A DNA stretch of 64,000 nucleotides from Seminavis robusta (lineage: Eukaryota; Bacillariophyta; Bacillariophyceae; Naviculales; Naviculaceae), in the NCBI GenBank assembly GCA_903772945.1, contig CAICTM010000234.1, positions 1 to 64,000 of the forward strand. The letters are read 5' to 3'. Position 1 is the stretch's first letter. Every line of letters begins with the position of its first letter. A program made the position numbers and the translations under genes. Under the pieces are notes generated by a model that ran no database searches, had not been told where the DNA came from, and saw nothing but the letters and a program-made list of their open reading frames with translations. Of this stretch, positions 29,901 through 40,479 are shown in pieces.

Positions 29901-32900
29901 TGAGCTGTCCAAGCTCCTGTGCAAATCGACCAATCGCGTCAAGGATCTGATCGCCAAGAGAGCCACATCCGAAGGAGAGTAAATCCCCCCACCACTGCCG
30001 TCAGTGCACAATTGCCATCGTAGCTGCCACACTTGCTCCACACGTTTCCATTTTCCAGTGTCGATTTGGGCCTCTTTCACACCGCCACTACCAGCGTCAT
30101 CTTCATCGTCGTAACTCTCACTATGGATGGCGGTGACCAAGTCAAAGGGCGATAAATCTCCATTACTCATCATTGTTGCGAGCTCCGACACACGAAAGGG
30201 ACCACGTATTGACTCCTCTGGTGGAGGGATGCGACCAGTTCTTGCTGTAAACCAGACCGGAGGACAGGAAGAGTCTGGTGCGGCATTTGCGGATTGTTTC
30301 TCTCCAGTTCCTTCATTCTCCGCGCCACCTGGACCAGAATTGGTGCCATCTGTAAGAAGTTTTTGGTTGCTCGAAAGGACCGTTGTCAGCAGATTGCCTA
30401 CTTGGACGCCATTGGTGTGGCCCCATGCAACAAATTGGCATAGTTGTTCGATACTCTCGGCATTGAGAAGTTGCTCTGCGTTCTCGGGGATGTGTATGCC
30501 CTCGTCGTCATCACCGTCGTCGTTACGTGAGACGCCCAGAATTGTCGCTACCAAACCGAGAAGTCGATGTTGTGTCTCTATGCTCCGAGTTGAAGCCATC
30601 GAACGAACCAGTATCATTGCATCGGAAAAGGGACCGATTGTACGTGCGTGTATGGCATAGAGACGCTCAAGACACCGGACACACATAACAGTCACCTACA
30701 AAGAAACAGTACGCAACTATTGAGCACACAGCGCCACATCAATCTGAAAATAATTGGCCAGAGGTCAGATCACTCACCTTTGGATTTCTGTCTGATTCGC
30801 ACAGAAATCGTCGAAACAATTGTTCAAACAATCGCAAAGGTTCATCCCAGGTTTTTATAAACGCATCGCCCGCTTGGAGCCAGAGGCGCATGTACACTCC
30901 ACGTGTCCCGCCCACCTTAACCTCGTTGATCAGAGACGGATATTCAACAGAGAATTGTTGGTGATTCCAAGCAATATTCTCGATTCCTCTAGCCTCGGCT
31001 TCCCTGTATATGTATTGTCGTTCGCTTTCAAGCGCTATTCGAAGCTCCCTCCTGGTTTGTTGGTTCCATATTAGGTCCGCCAAGTTATGGTCTTTCGTCA
31101 GCACGTGGAAAAAGACTGCAAACGAATGAGAAGAGGCAGCAGCGTGATGAGGAAAGAGGTACAAGTAGCAACCAGACGTTCTAAACCACAGGTACTCACT
31201 ACGAAAGTTTTCAGGATGTGACGGTTTCGAGTTGTCTCTGGGGCTTCGCTGTTGTTGACCACCCGCGATTGGCTTGTTTTTGGCCGTTGCTGATGCCAGA
31301 GCAATCCGGGATCGAAGCCTTGCTGTGTTGGTGCCTGCTGCGCCGGTTTGACTTGCTGCCTCGCTAGCAGTTGCAACGGTGGGATCTCCGTCGTCATCGA
31401 GACTCACCGTCGTCATGTATCTATCCGAGATGTTGCCTTCAATGGCATTGTCTCTCTCTAGAGCATCGAGTTGCTCTTCTTCCATTCTACTTAGGGGTGG
31501 CATCGACATAAAGTTGAGAAACCCACCCGGCACCATCCGTTTCAAAAGCCGTTTCTCATCGCAATCCATAGGCCCCGACAGCCACAGGCTGCACAAATAG
31601 CGGCTCAGGAAGCGTTGTCCTTCCATCGGACTGAAAATTGCCGCGTGGAAATGATGTAGCAGCGTTGCAGAGCTCAGGGCTGCGTCTCTGATTTTTGCGG
31701 ATGTTCCAGGTGCATGAGTGGATAAAAGGTGCAACAGCAGGGCCACATTCTCAACTACGAAAGGTGTCGACGACCTTAGCGCCGACAACAAGGCTTTGTA
31801 TCTGTTGTGATAGATACAATGCAGCTGTGTGAGCTTGAAAACGCGGATACTCAAGGCCGAACGGGGAAAGAATCAATCGCTCCAACTTACCCTTTGGACA
31901 ACGCTACGATGAATGCTTGGAAGTGCTCAGGAGTCGTGGTATCATGATACGAGCACAAGATGGATTGCAAAATGTCGCTGATCACCATCAAAATCAAGTC
32001 ATTCACACGTTGCTCTCTTGATCCATTGGTATTGTTGACGTATTGTCCAGATTCCAGCAAAGCGTTGACGAGACCATTGACAAGCGTCGGTCCACCCCTT
32101 GTCAGAATGACCTTTTTGTTGACAAACTCCAGCTCCATATCTCGCAGCTGTGGCATTTTCCCTCGTTTTCCACTGACTAACATGGAAAGCGTTCGAAAGG
32201 CCCAAAATTTGCCAAAGTCGTCCTTGATCTGCCAGATCAGAGGGATACAGTCTTGCATCGTTGTCAACTCCACGGTGACTTTATATCCAGTTGTTGTTTG
32301 CGACAATCGATACAACGATTGAAGTAGTGTGCAAGCAATTTGTTCCGCCGCTTGGCGATCCCGGACGTGCAATTGTGATTGCAGCTGGGACATGTTGGGC
32401 GGCACACGCAAGAGTTCATACACCAGCCCCCACAGGGCTCCAATGGTTCCGGCAATGGTTTTATCTTTTTCGCCCAAGGGAAGTCCTTCACCAGTTGGTA
32501 AGACACTTGCATTGAATTCTCGACAAGCTTCCACAACTACTTGGCATTGCTGCACCACGTTGATGGGTACACTGGCTGGATCCACCGTTTCTCCAGCATG
32601 CGTCACAAAGGCGTAGGCTGCAATGGATACGGCATAGACTCGATTCAGACAGTGCACGGGAATCGAAATGGGTTGGAACAGCGACGAGGCTGCCGAAGAA
32701 GGAGCTGGTTCCACTTCTGTGTCATCCTCCAATGACGACAGGCAGTACCCCGCACACCGCACATCGGAAAGCTGTACTGTTGCTTTCTTCCCGAGGGTCA
32801 TGGTGGCATCGAGCAACGACACCAACAAGGCATCCCGATTGCTACAAGTATAGGTACACGTAGATCCATGGGTGAATTCCAGTACCAACTGGTCGCCACC

Positions 32901-34511
32901 ACTCTTGTTCTGTGTAATGTCGTTTTTATTGTCGTCTCGTTGTTGTTGCTGTCCAGTCAACAACAAATCCCGATGCGGCACTCGTACAATGGAATGCAAA
33001 TGCGAAAGTGGTCTACAATTGACCACACCCGCTCCATCTTTTTCCATCAAATACCCACGTCCGGTAATGACCAATTGTCGTGATACAATGCCGCCGACCC
33101 ACCCATCCATAGGTCCGACGCATTGGACATGATGTCGTCGTGTTGTTTTACTCACGGCCCACGTGGTGGCAATGGGTCCAACATGACTGGCCATGTCCCG
33201 TCGTGCTTCCATCCATTTTTGCACCGTCGTACTGGGCCGCATGTCAATCGGGTCGAGTCCTAAAATGGTATAATGATCTTGCAGAATGGTCAATAAATCA
33301 CTGCGACCATTGCCACCCTGTCGTGCCGAATGAATAAAGTAGAGTCGTCCGACCCGGACATGTCCTTGGGTATCGGTATTCTTGGCGTGATAGAGGACAA
33401 TACCGCGTGGATCGTCGGTGGTGAAGGACGCCGCGGCAATGTCCGTGTACCGATACGTCTGAATGACCTTGCGTGTGGCGGGTGACAATTCGACCAGACC
33501 AAAGGGAGTGGCATGCAACGACACGGGAACGCGTGTCATTTTGCGCGTTTGTCGTTGGCATTGTGGAAAGGGAATGACAATCCAATTGTTGTTGTTGTTA
33601 TTATTTTGGTCTTGTTGTTGTTGTTGCTGTTGCGCCAATGTGGCTGCCGATTCATTTTTGCATTCCAACAATGCGGTCAATACCGTACTGCGATTGGTAT
33701 GACATTTGAATTTGAGTTTGTCCTTGGCAACTTGCAAGAGGATTGTATCGTCTTCTTTGGGAATGGCCAACCAATCGGCCAATGCCGTGTACGGCCACGT
33801 GTTGGTGACTTGATGGGTTTCCGGATCCAACGTACAAAAATGGTCGGCGTAGAGCCGCAAGAGACGGACATAGCCGGTCCTCCAGGAGCGTAATTTGGTG
33901 ACTTGAAACGAGTACAAGGGGCGAGCGGGGGAATTGTTTTCCGTGGCATTTTGTAGAAAGACTTCGTGTTTTTTGCTGAGAGCTTTGGTGGGAGCAAATC
34001 CCAAATTGGCTTTTTCCGGAGGGGTTGCCACGGATGCCTTGGTGGGAACAGCCGTAGTATCATTAGTATTAGCTGGTGGTGGCTGAGGCGGCAATGTCCC
34101 TTGTGCTGGTGGTTGCCCGGAATGCTGCTGCTGCAGCTGCTGCTGAACCATGGGTTGTTGTTGTTGCTGCATTGGCTGTGGAATTTGTCCAGGTTGCATC
34201 ATCATTTGTGGCTGCTGGTGGACCATTCCTGGTTGCTGCTGCATCATTGGTTGCTGTTGTTGCTGCTGCTGCAACTGAGGATTCTGCTGTTGTTGCGGTT
34301 GTTGAGGTCGATACTGGATCTGTGGCTGCTGCTGCTGCTGCATCATGGGTGGTTGCATTGGCTGCTGCTGCTGAGGCATCATTTGACCTGGCTGTTGTCG
34401 ATACTGGGGAGGAGCCATCATACCATTATTATTAGCATTGTTGTTACCTCGGCTACCCATGGGAGGACCACCCCCATCAAACATGGGAGAGTTGGGAGGC
34501 TGTGGCTGCAT
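23961..34511 (-). CDS. RME-8 / DNAJC13-like endosomal J-protein with Gln-rich extensions
   Basis: Six exons: 34511-31891, 31849-31200, 31115-30778, 30695-27372, 27307-26926 and 26839-23961. They join in frame to 3397 residues. After a Gln/Pro-rich start, residues about 175-300 match the RME-8 N-terminal domain (LRSWRTGYVRLLRLYADHFC, TNTWPYTALADW). Four IWN repeats follow (LIWNQQTRRELRIAL, VIWDFDMRKHLIEMI, RIWNVSMRNELNSFL, LIWDSSMRAELRGAL). There is a GYF-like segment (about 1350-1430) and a J domain near 1725-1790 with KFHPDKNPAG. Residues about 2790-3240 are extremely Gln/Met-rich. RME-8 recruits Hsc70 on endosomes for clathrin and retromer sorting; animal forms are about 2240 residues, so the extra length is mainly the Gln-rich parts and internal insertions. 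No frame correction is needed across 10.2 kb of coding sequence. Confidence 0.93.
31850..31890 (-). other. Very short intron (41 nt) in the RME-8 gene
   Basis: GTAAGT donor and TTGAG acceptor; splicing restores Gly-Ile-Arg-Val-Phe-Lys and continues the conserved FKLTQLHCIYHNRYK block. The other four introns of this gene are 84 (31116-31199), 82 (30696-30777), 64 (27308-27371) and 86 nt (26840-26925). Confidence 0.75.
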
Positions 34512-35080
34512 ACTGATGACAATGTGGATATCAGAGTCTGGACGGAGCCCCAAATACCTTTAGAGTAGTCCACTAGCTAGTTATAGCCCTGTCACTCAGA
34601 TACCCTCACAATTCTTTCACCTAACTGCACCCCTTCTTCTCTCTCTCGAGCAATCTTTCTCTCTCTCTCTCTCCTGATAGTGTTGGCCTTCTTGTTCCTC
34701 TGGTTGCCTTGTTGCCACTTACACAAACAAAGAGACAATGACTGTTGTTGTGGCTGAGTGGAAACTCGGAAGGTTGACGGTGGCAGTGCTCGGCGTCGTT
34801 CGGTTTGACATCGTCCAAAAAGATCCACAAGCGTGCCTCTCGTTTTTCGCAACGGTCAATTTTTTCGTTCTCCCTTTAACTCTAACCCTACCGCAGATGC
34901 CTCGTTAGTGCTTCAAAAAGGTAAAGCAGCTTTTGTCATTGTCTGCCCTTTCAAGCAACCCACAAGAAGAGCCCTCAATGCTTCCACATTCAAGTCTGCT
35001 CACTAGCCACATGACCTCCTGAGAGTGTGTGACACGATTTAGCTATCTAAGGATTTGTACACTGAGACCACAGACTGACT
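34512..35080. other. RME-8 upstream region
   Basis: No gene. A (TC)n-rich stretch at about 34635-34675 and an A/T-mixed 5' flank lie directly upstream of the RME-8 start and probably include its promoter and leader. Confidence 0.5.
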
Positions 35081-35557
35081 CTAGACTAGTCCCATTGATA
35101 TGGTATATGCATATGCATAGCTATACCAGTAGATGTGCCAAACCTGAGCAAAGGACACACTGCAGCCAGAAAATAGCACTGTAAAAAGTATCAGAATGGG
35201 CGGCTGGACGCATTTCGTCATCTTCATCATCTGTGTCAGCATCAACCACTTCTGGCAGCTTCTCTGCAGTTTCAAAATAAGCTGTGTAGAGACCTTTCAT
35301 CATATTTTGTCAGACTGGTGCTATTGGGACATTGTATGACATTCTAGTCCAAGAACATATTATTATTATAGTGCCCCAAGCAAGCCCAGCAGGAAAGGCA
35401 GAATTCGCTTGACCCAAACATCAGCTTGATTCAGGAATTCACACCAGATTTGGGCATATCGGGCTCTGCCTGCCTCTTTGGTTTCTATGTCGGACGCAGT
35501 TCCCTTCTGGTTGACATGATCTGTGGCATTGCTTCGGGCTGCGGTAGTTGCCTGCAT
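35081..35557 (-). pseudogene. Truncated relic of the ankyrin-family N-terminal domain
   Basis: Reading leftward, 35557-35366 encodes CEFLNQADVWVKRILPFL and the fragment from 35303 encodes KGLYTAYFETAEKLPEVVDA, then RPAAHSDTFYSAIF. The same order of motifs is found at 40480-40800 in the ankyrin-type copy (CQEFLNQTDVWVKQILPFLG; MKELYTVYCEAVEKLP; RPATFLDTFHGRTFSS). Between the fragments the frame is broken by an extra stretch and stops, and no ankyrin repeats follow. It is a 5' gene fragment, clearly non-functional as read. Confidence 0.7.
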
Positions 35558-36280
35558 GCAGTGCTACTTGGTACTACCTATTACTCTCCGGGCCATTTTT
35601 GGTGCAACAAGGAAACTGGTCCCTTATGTAGAATCGAGCCGGCCGTATCCATAATGAATATCATAAAAAAGCCACTTAAATCGAGTTTGCTCACAGGACA
35701 TAGTTCCTTTTAGCTGATTTCAGTAAAACCAAATTGTCTAAGTCTTACTGATTTCAGCGATACCCCATACTTAAAAGCGACCTGACCGGTACTCACAATA
35801 TGGCTGTTTATAAGCAAGTCTGTTAGCTTAAGCCATATTCAGAAACATATTAAGTGTTATATATGACTGCATAGAGGAAAGAATTAGCTTTCAAACAAGC
35901 CATCACTCGGCCTCTAACTATATCATGTTGAAGTTTCCGATCTGTTCTCCGGACGGTTGCACGAAAAACGGCCCGGAGAGTAATTAATACCAAGAGCTAG
36001 CTAGTAGTCTAGCTCTAGAGAGTGGTGGCGTAATAATAATCCCGCCACACGCGTGGGGGGGTCGTCTTCTTGGTTCCCGCGAGCGGAGAATCCACGGTAC
36101 AGCAAGACCTATGCACGTATGAAGATTTAAGAATAAGACGTGGATTTGGATAAGACGATTGAGACGATCATTCACTGTGCTTGTGCTCTCGAGGTGCGGT
36201 AGATTTTAAGATTGCTGTTCTTCGACTTCTTGGCTTCCTTTGCGGTACATGTACCACAAATCCACGAAGCCAGAGCATCG
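35558..36280. other. Intergenic region upstream of the P450 gene
   Basis: No convincing gene. AT-rich in the first half, then a GC-rich patch around 36040-36090. The P450 frame extends in frame to 36212 without an ATG. Confidence 0.5.
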
Positions 36281-37711
36281 ATGATGATGAGTGAGATCCA
36301 AATTTTTGGGAGTACTGGTACCACCATGATGGTTTTTATTGGCGTTGTGTTGGTTCTGTCGGGTGCTCTTTTCTGGTTCTTCTCTTCCAAAAACAAGAAA
36401 AACTTGGTTCCCATGGCTCCCACGACGTTTTTAGAGTGCGCCCGAGAATTTGGCGGCCCGGATGGTCCCATGTGGCTGCATCACCTGGCCACCACCATGG
36501 GACGAAACACCTTTCGCGTCCCCATGCCTCTGTCCATGACAGGAGCTTATGTGGTGGGAGATGGGGCTCTCGCACGAGAAATTTACAACGATAATTTGAC
36601 GGATAAGCCATGGTGGCTCATGTCCGTTTTGACCAATTTGACGGGAGGCAAGGGAACGGCTGGAATTCGAACGCATCATGACCCCTACGTCCGACATATG
36701 CGAAAGGGAATGGCTCCCGCCTTTTCCAAAAGGGAAGTGGACCGAATGAATCGGATTGCCAGCAGACTTGGCGACGACTTTCTGGGACGACTCAAAGAAC
36801 TATCGAATCAAGGCAAATCCTTCGACCCAAGCATGGAGTGCAACCGGGTGGTCTTTATGGCCATCCTCGAAGCTGGCTTTGAATATATCCCCACCGAAGA
36901 AGAGTACCAGGGTGTCTATCACCACTTGACGATCGCCTGCAATGAATTTTTCTTGCGTCAGATTTCCAGTCCCTGGCGGGCACTTTTGGGAAAGATTCAT
37001 CCAGAAGTTCGCCAAGCGCATGAAAGTGCTTCCTTTATGCGAGACTTTGCACGAAAAGTTCTGTACAGCTACCGCAAGAATCCACGCAAGTCCGAGGAAA
37101 AGACCATCATCCGACTCTTTGAAGAAATCATGCCCGAAGGAGATGATGAACAAATTATTGCTGAAATTGTGGGTTGGATCTTGGCGGGTCACGAGACTAC
37201 TGGCTTCTCCATCTCCAACACTATGGTGCTTCTCGCAAAGCACCCGGACAAACAGGAAAAGCTACGGCGAGAACTGCAGGGGTCCGACTCCGCCCCCTAT
37301 TTGCAGTACGTTATCAAAGAAACCACCCGCATTGTTCCCGTAGTCGCAATCGCGTCCATGCGGCTGACGGGTAGAGACTTTCAATGCAATGATGGATCCA
37401 TCATTCCCGAGGGAGCAGTCTGTATCATGACGTATTATGGAGCAAACCGAGACGAAGCTGTCTACAAAGATCCGGAGACGTTCCATCCAGAGAGATGGGA
37501 ACATGCGTCCAAGGAAATGATTCGGAACAGATATCCGTTTGCCCTTGGATCCCGTGACTGTTTGGGCCAAAGGCTTGCGTTATCCAACATGGACAACATC
37601 ATTCCCAAACTCATGTCGTCTTTCAACTTTGAAGTTGTGGAGCCAGGCAAACTGAGCAACATCTTAACGTTCAAGTATGTTGGAGCTCAACTCAAGGCCA
37701 AGCAATTGTAG
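36281..37711 (+). CDS. Cytochrome P450
   Basis: 476 residues from the first in-frame ATG (36281). An N-terminal membrane anchor (about residues 12-35, MMVFIGVVLVLSGALFWFF) places it on the ER or a related membrane, facing the cytosol. All P450 hallmarks are present: I-helix AGHETTGF, the K-helix E-x-x-R in KETTR, FHPERW, and the heme loop FALGSRDCLGQRLA with the Cys thiolate. It would use O2 and electrons from a P450 reductase; the substrate and clan cannot be assigned by eye. Length is near the family norm. No intron is needed and the neighbours give no pathway hint. Confidence 0.92.
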   Translation: MMMSEIQIFGSTGTTMMVFIGVVLVLSGALFWFFSSKNKKNLVPMAPTTFLECAREFGGPDGPMWLHHLATTMGRNTFRVPMPLSMTGAYVVGDGALAREIYNDNLTDKPWWLMSVLTNLTGGKGTAGIRTHHDPYVRHMRKGMAPAFSKREVDRMNRIASRLGDDFLGRLKELSNQGKSFDPSMECNRVVFMAILEAGFEYIPTEEEYQGVYHHLTIACNEFFLRQISSPWRALLGKIHPEVRQAHESASFMRDFARKVLYSYRKNPRKSEEKTIIRLFEEIMPEGDDEQIIAEIVGWILAGHETTGFSISNTMVLLAKHPDKQEKLRRELQGSDSAPYLQYVIKETTRIVPVVAIASMRLTGRDFQCNDGSIIPEGAVCIMTYYGANRDEAVYKDPETFHPERWEHASKEMIRNRYPFALGSRDCLGQRLALSNMDNIIPKLMSSFNFEVVEPGKLSNILTFKYVGAQLKAKQL

Positions 37712-38363
37712 CTGTCATGCAAAGTTGAGCGGCTTTTGGCTAGAGCAATCATAGGTTACCTTTGACTGTATCCTCTTGTATGGCGAGTACCGTACTGATG
37801 TTATTAGAGAATGCAGAGAAATGTCCTTTGCCCTCAAAATAGAGCTTGTGTCACTGGAGACCCTAACTAGGATTTCTAATTCAGGAGCTTCGCAAAGCGC
37901 CTTCATGTTGCCAACTATCTATTATTGGCCCACTTGTCGAAATGAAATAGAAGGGGGCCCCAAACGAAATAATCCCCAACTTGACAACACTAAGTGCCTT
38001 TGACCCAGGCCTGGCTCTGATGGACTACATGGGTCTGGCTCCTTGGAGAGGAGCCAGTAGCCGGGTCTGGTTAGAAGAGTGTGCACTGCGCTTGGCTACA
38101 GATTCACCTCTGGTACCTTTCCGAGGTTACGATAGCATGGATGTCCACTTTAGCTCATTGGAAGTTCGCAATGTGGATAAATTTATGTAGCTTACTGGTA
38201 ACGTATTGTCTAGCTAGCAGAATATGCAACTCTCAACTGCTTGGCTACAGATTCACTTCAGTGGTACTTTTCCGAGGTTACGATAGCATGAAATGTCCAC
38301 TTGACCTCATTGGAAGTTCGCAATGAGGATAAGTTTATCTTACTGGTAACTTAGACTTATTGT
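37712..38363. other. Intergenic region containing a tandem duplication
   Basis: No gene. The right half is filled by two copies of a 149-158-bp unit (see the repeat at 38091-38397). Confidence 0.6.
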
Positions 38364-38397
38364 CTAGCTAGTAGCAGAATATGCAACTCTCGACTGC
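38091..38397. repeat. Tandem duplication of a ~150-bp unit
   Basis: Unit 1 (38091-38239) and unit 2 (38240-38397) both begin CTTGGCTACAGATTCAC. Both contain CCGAGGTTACGATAGCATG and CATTGGAAGTTCGCAATG, and end in AATATGCAACTCTC(A/G)ACTGC. They differ by scattered substitutions and small indels. Unit 2 overlaps the last codons and stop of the gene at 38364-38987, so the duplication probably copied sequence from that gene's 3' end. Confidence 0.9.
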
Positions 38398-38987
38398 TCA
38401 CTGTGTACGAGCATTTCCACCCAAACCGTGTTGATGTCAAGCTCGTCATTGCTGTCCGTCATACCAACCACTGAAGCTGGTTTGATGGTCCTATTGGCCC
38501 TTCTCAAGGACTTTTTCGCCCGAAGTGATCTATCGCTCGTGAACAGAACGCTCTCTGAGCGCTTTGGATAGATAATCTTGGGCTTGTTCACAATACGATT
38601 TGAGGTCTTTGGCCGTTGGTTGCTTTCCGGTTGAGCCCCATATTGTTCCCGAGGAGTATTTGTTGGATTCGGAATGTCCCTCACGGCTTCATGCTCTATT
38701 AGATATTGACAGGCGTCATAGATATCGGATGGTTCTTGGCTTTGTAATACCGCACCAATTGAGCCGCTGAAAGGTGGGTTCTTGCCAATGCCAAGGTCGT
38801 ACCGCACAATACTCTCTGCCGGTTTGTCACTTGGTGTTGTTGGCTGCGTTGGCTTCGCCACAGACAATGTGTGCCGGTTCCTGTTGATTGAATTCTCCAA
38901 AGCAAAGGCTTCAACCACAGAAATGCCAATGATCCAAATGCCGACGACCAATAGCTGTGAAGTAGTGCTTCTCACGGTCTGCGTCAT
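38364..38987 (-). CDS. Putative plastid-targeted or secreted small protein
   Basis: 207 residues from ATG 38987. The N-terminus is a signal peptide (LLVVGIWIIGISVVEAFALE); its end VEAFAL resembles the A-F cleavage motif of diatom plastid bipartite leaders. The mature part has a short ordered block (ESIVRYDLGIGKNPPFSG and SDIYDACQYLIEHEAV) followed by a basic, Ser/Arg-rich tail. I recognise no family. Its 3' end overlaps a local tandem duplication, so the last residues may be recent. Gene confidence is moderate; targeting is inferred. Confidence 0.6.
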   Translation of the reverse strand: MTQTVRSTTSQLLVVGIWIIGISVVEAFALENSINRNRHTLSVAKPTQPTTPSDKPAESIVRYDLGIGKNPPFSGSIGAVLQSQEPSDIYDACQYLIEHEAVRDIPNPTNTPREQYGAQPESNQRPKTSNRIVNKPKIIYPKRSESVLFTSDRSLRAKKSLRRANRTIKPASVVGMTDSNDELDINTVWVEMLVHSEQSRVAYSATS

Positions 38988-39550
38988 GTTATTGATGTCT
39001 GGCTCGTTGGATCGAAACTATGGTTTATAAAGTTGGCTTGTATCTCCTTCGAACAAACAATAATGAACCATGTCAACGTTGCAGACACTTCTTCTCTACT
39101 GCAATGGTGGGTAGCAAGCTAGTAGTCGAAAAGAAGAGAGGTCGAAGGTGGCTGATTTTAAAAGACATGTCCATGCAAGCCAGAATACAGAATACCATGA
39201 ATAAAGGATGTCGGTGGTACTAGTATCGGTACCACCGTATACTACTACCGTAGCTAGCTGGCTAGAGTAGACTAGTCTACTGTACCTCCCGGAGCCGACC
39301 TCTTATTCAATTTTCGGGTCGAAAGAATTCTTGTCGAATCTTTCATACGTGCATGGCCAAAATCTGCTCGGCAGCTGGCTCATCAGGGCTCAGGTTTTCT
39401 TTTTGCGACCTTCGTCGACCGTACTAGCTAGACTACCGTAACTACTAGCTAGCTAGTGGTAGTACGGTAAGGTACTCTAGAGCTAGCTAGCTAGTGGAGT
39501 TGCGGGAATACGTGTTTAACATTGTTTGTCTGGTCCCACTTGTTTTGTTT

Positions 39551-39735
39551 TGGAAGAATGACTGAAAATAGAAGAATGACACAATCCGGAAGAATGACAC
39601 AATCTGGAAGAATGACACAATCTGGAAGGATCTACGTAAAAACGTGTACAAACTTGTACCAGGTGACGTAATCTGGAAGAATGACTCAATCTGGAAGAAT
39701 TACACAATCTGTAAGCATGACTCAAAGTGGAAGAT
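39551..39735. repeat. Minisatellite, ~17-18-bp unit
   Basis: The unit TCTGGAAGAATGACACAA and variants (GAAGAATGACTCAA, GAAGAATTACACAA) occur about eight times. A non-repeat insert of about 30 bp interrupts them near 39630-39668. Confidence 0.85.
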
Positions 39736-39861
39736 TGACACAAACTTGCCATTGGACCAACAGAACCGCTCTCAAAAGCCCATCCCCCGCAACTCCAGTA
39801 GTATGGTGGCGAAGTAAGTTCTGGTTTCTGGTCAGACCAAAACACCCCAATAAAGTGTGTA

Positions 39862-40279
39862 AGAGCATTTTCTACCGCTCGTTTAAATATCTATGAACAT
39901 TTTTGGTTTTGATATTTAGAGGGTAAAGTGTCACCACTGAAAACACAGTCTCTATCAGTTTTGTCTATTTTTCGTTTGATTGACTTATTGGACTCAATTG
40001 CTTAACTTATTGGACTCGGCTGGTTGACTCATTGGACTCACCGACACTTTAAATTCTGACTGGTTATTTCGGTCACAACCACATCTGAACGGAGAGAATT
40101 TTTCGTTTTGAGGAGGGCAATCCAAATTAAACATTTCATTTGGTTTAAATTTGATCCAAACGGAATTTCTACATCATTTCTACAACAGTGATAGAGAATA
40201 GATATGATCAAGTTTCGTTTGGACTTAGTTTAAATGACCGAATTTAAACGAAATTTGATGGAACGGTAGAAAATGCTCT
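39862..40279. mobile_element. MITE-like element with 16-bp terminal inverted repeats
   Basis: AGAGCATTTTCTACCG at 39862-39877 is matched perfectly by its reverse complement at 40264-40279. Just inside, GTTTAAAT and ATTTAAAC also mirror each other. The 418-bp interior has no coding frame and contains three short imperfect repeats of the type TTGACTTATTGGACTC around 39975-40045. Size, TIRs and lack of genes fit a non-autonomous DNA element; a target-site duplication is not clear. Confidence 0.7.
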
Positions 40280-40479
40280 AACCTTCCGTTGACACGTTGA
40301 AAGCCACAATGTCCAACAATTGCGTACTGCTACTACATTTATCACAATTTTATGTGAGCTCACTGGTGGCAGAAGCAGCCAAAATTCCACCCTTTGCATG
40401 ATGTCTTTCACCAGGGCCGACAAAGCCATGATGCCCCCACAGAAGAAGGTGAAGAGGCAGGCAAGCCTGAAACGCCCAA

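Larger units (their letters stand above)
38988..40479. other. Repeat-rich intergenic region
   Basis: No gene is supported. It contains CTAG/GTAC palindromes at 39220-39260 and 39415-39495, an 18-bp-type minisatellite (39551-39735) and a MITE-like element (39862-40279). The segment 40320-40479 may be the decayed leader of the ankyrin-type copy downstream. Confidence 0.6.

Noticed and set aside
33966-34568. Leu-rich open frame (+) resembling membrane helices
   Set aside because: Antisense to the Gln-rich start of RME-8, so the hydrophobicity is a codon artefact.
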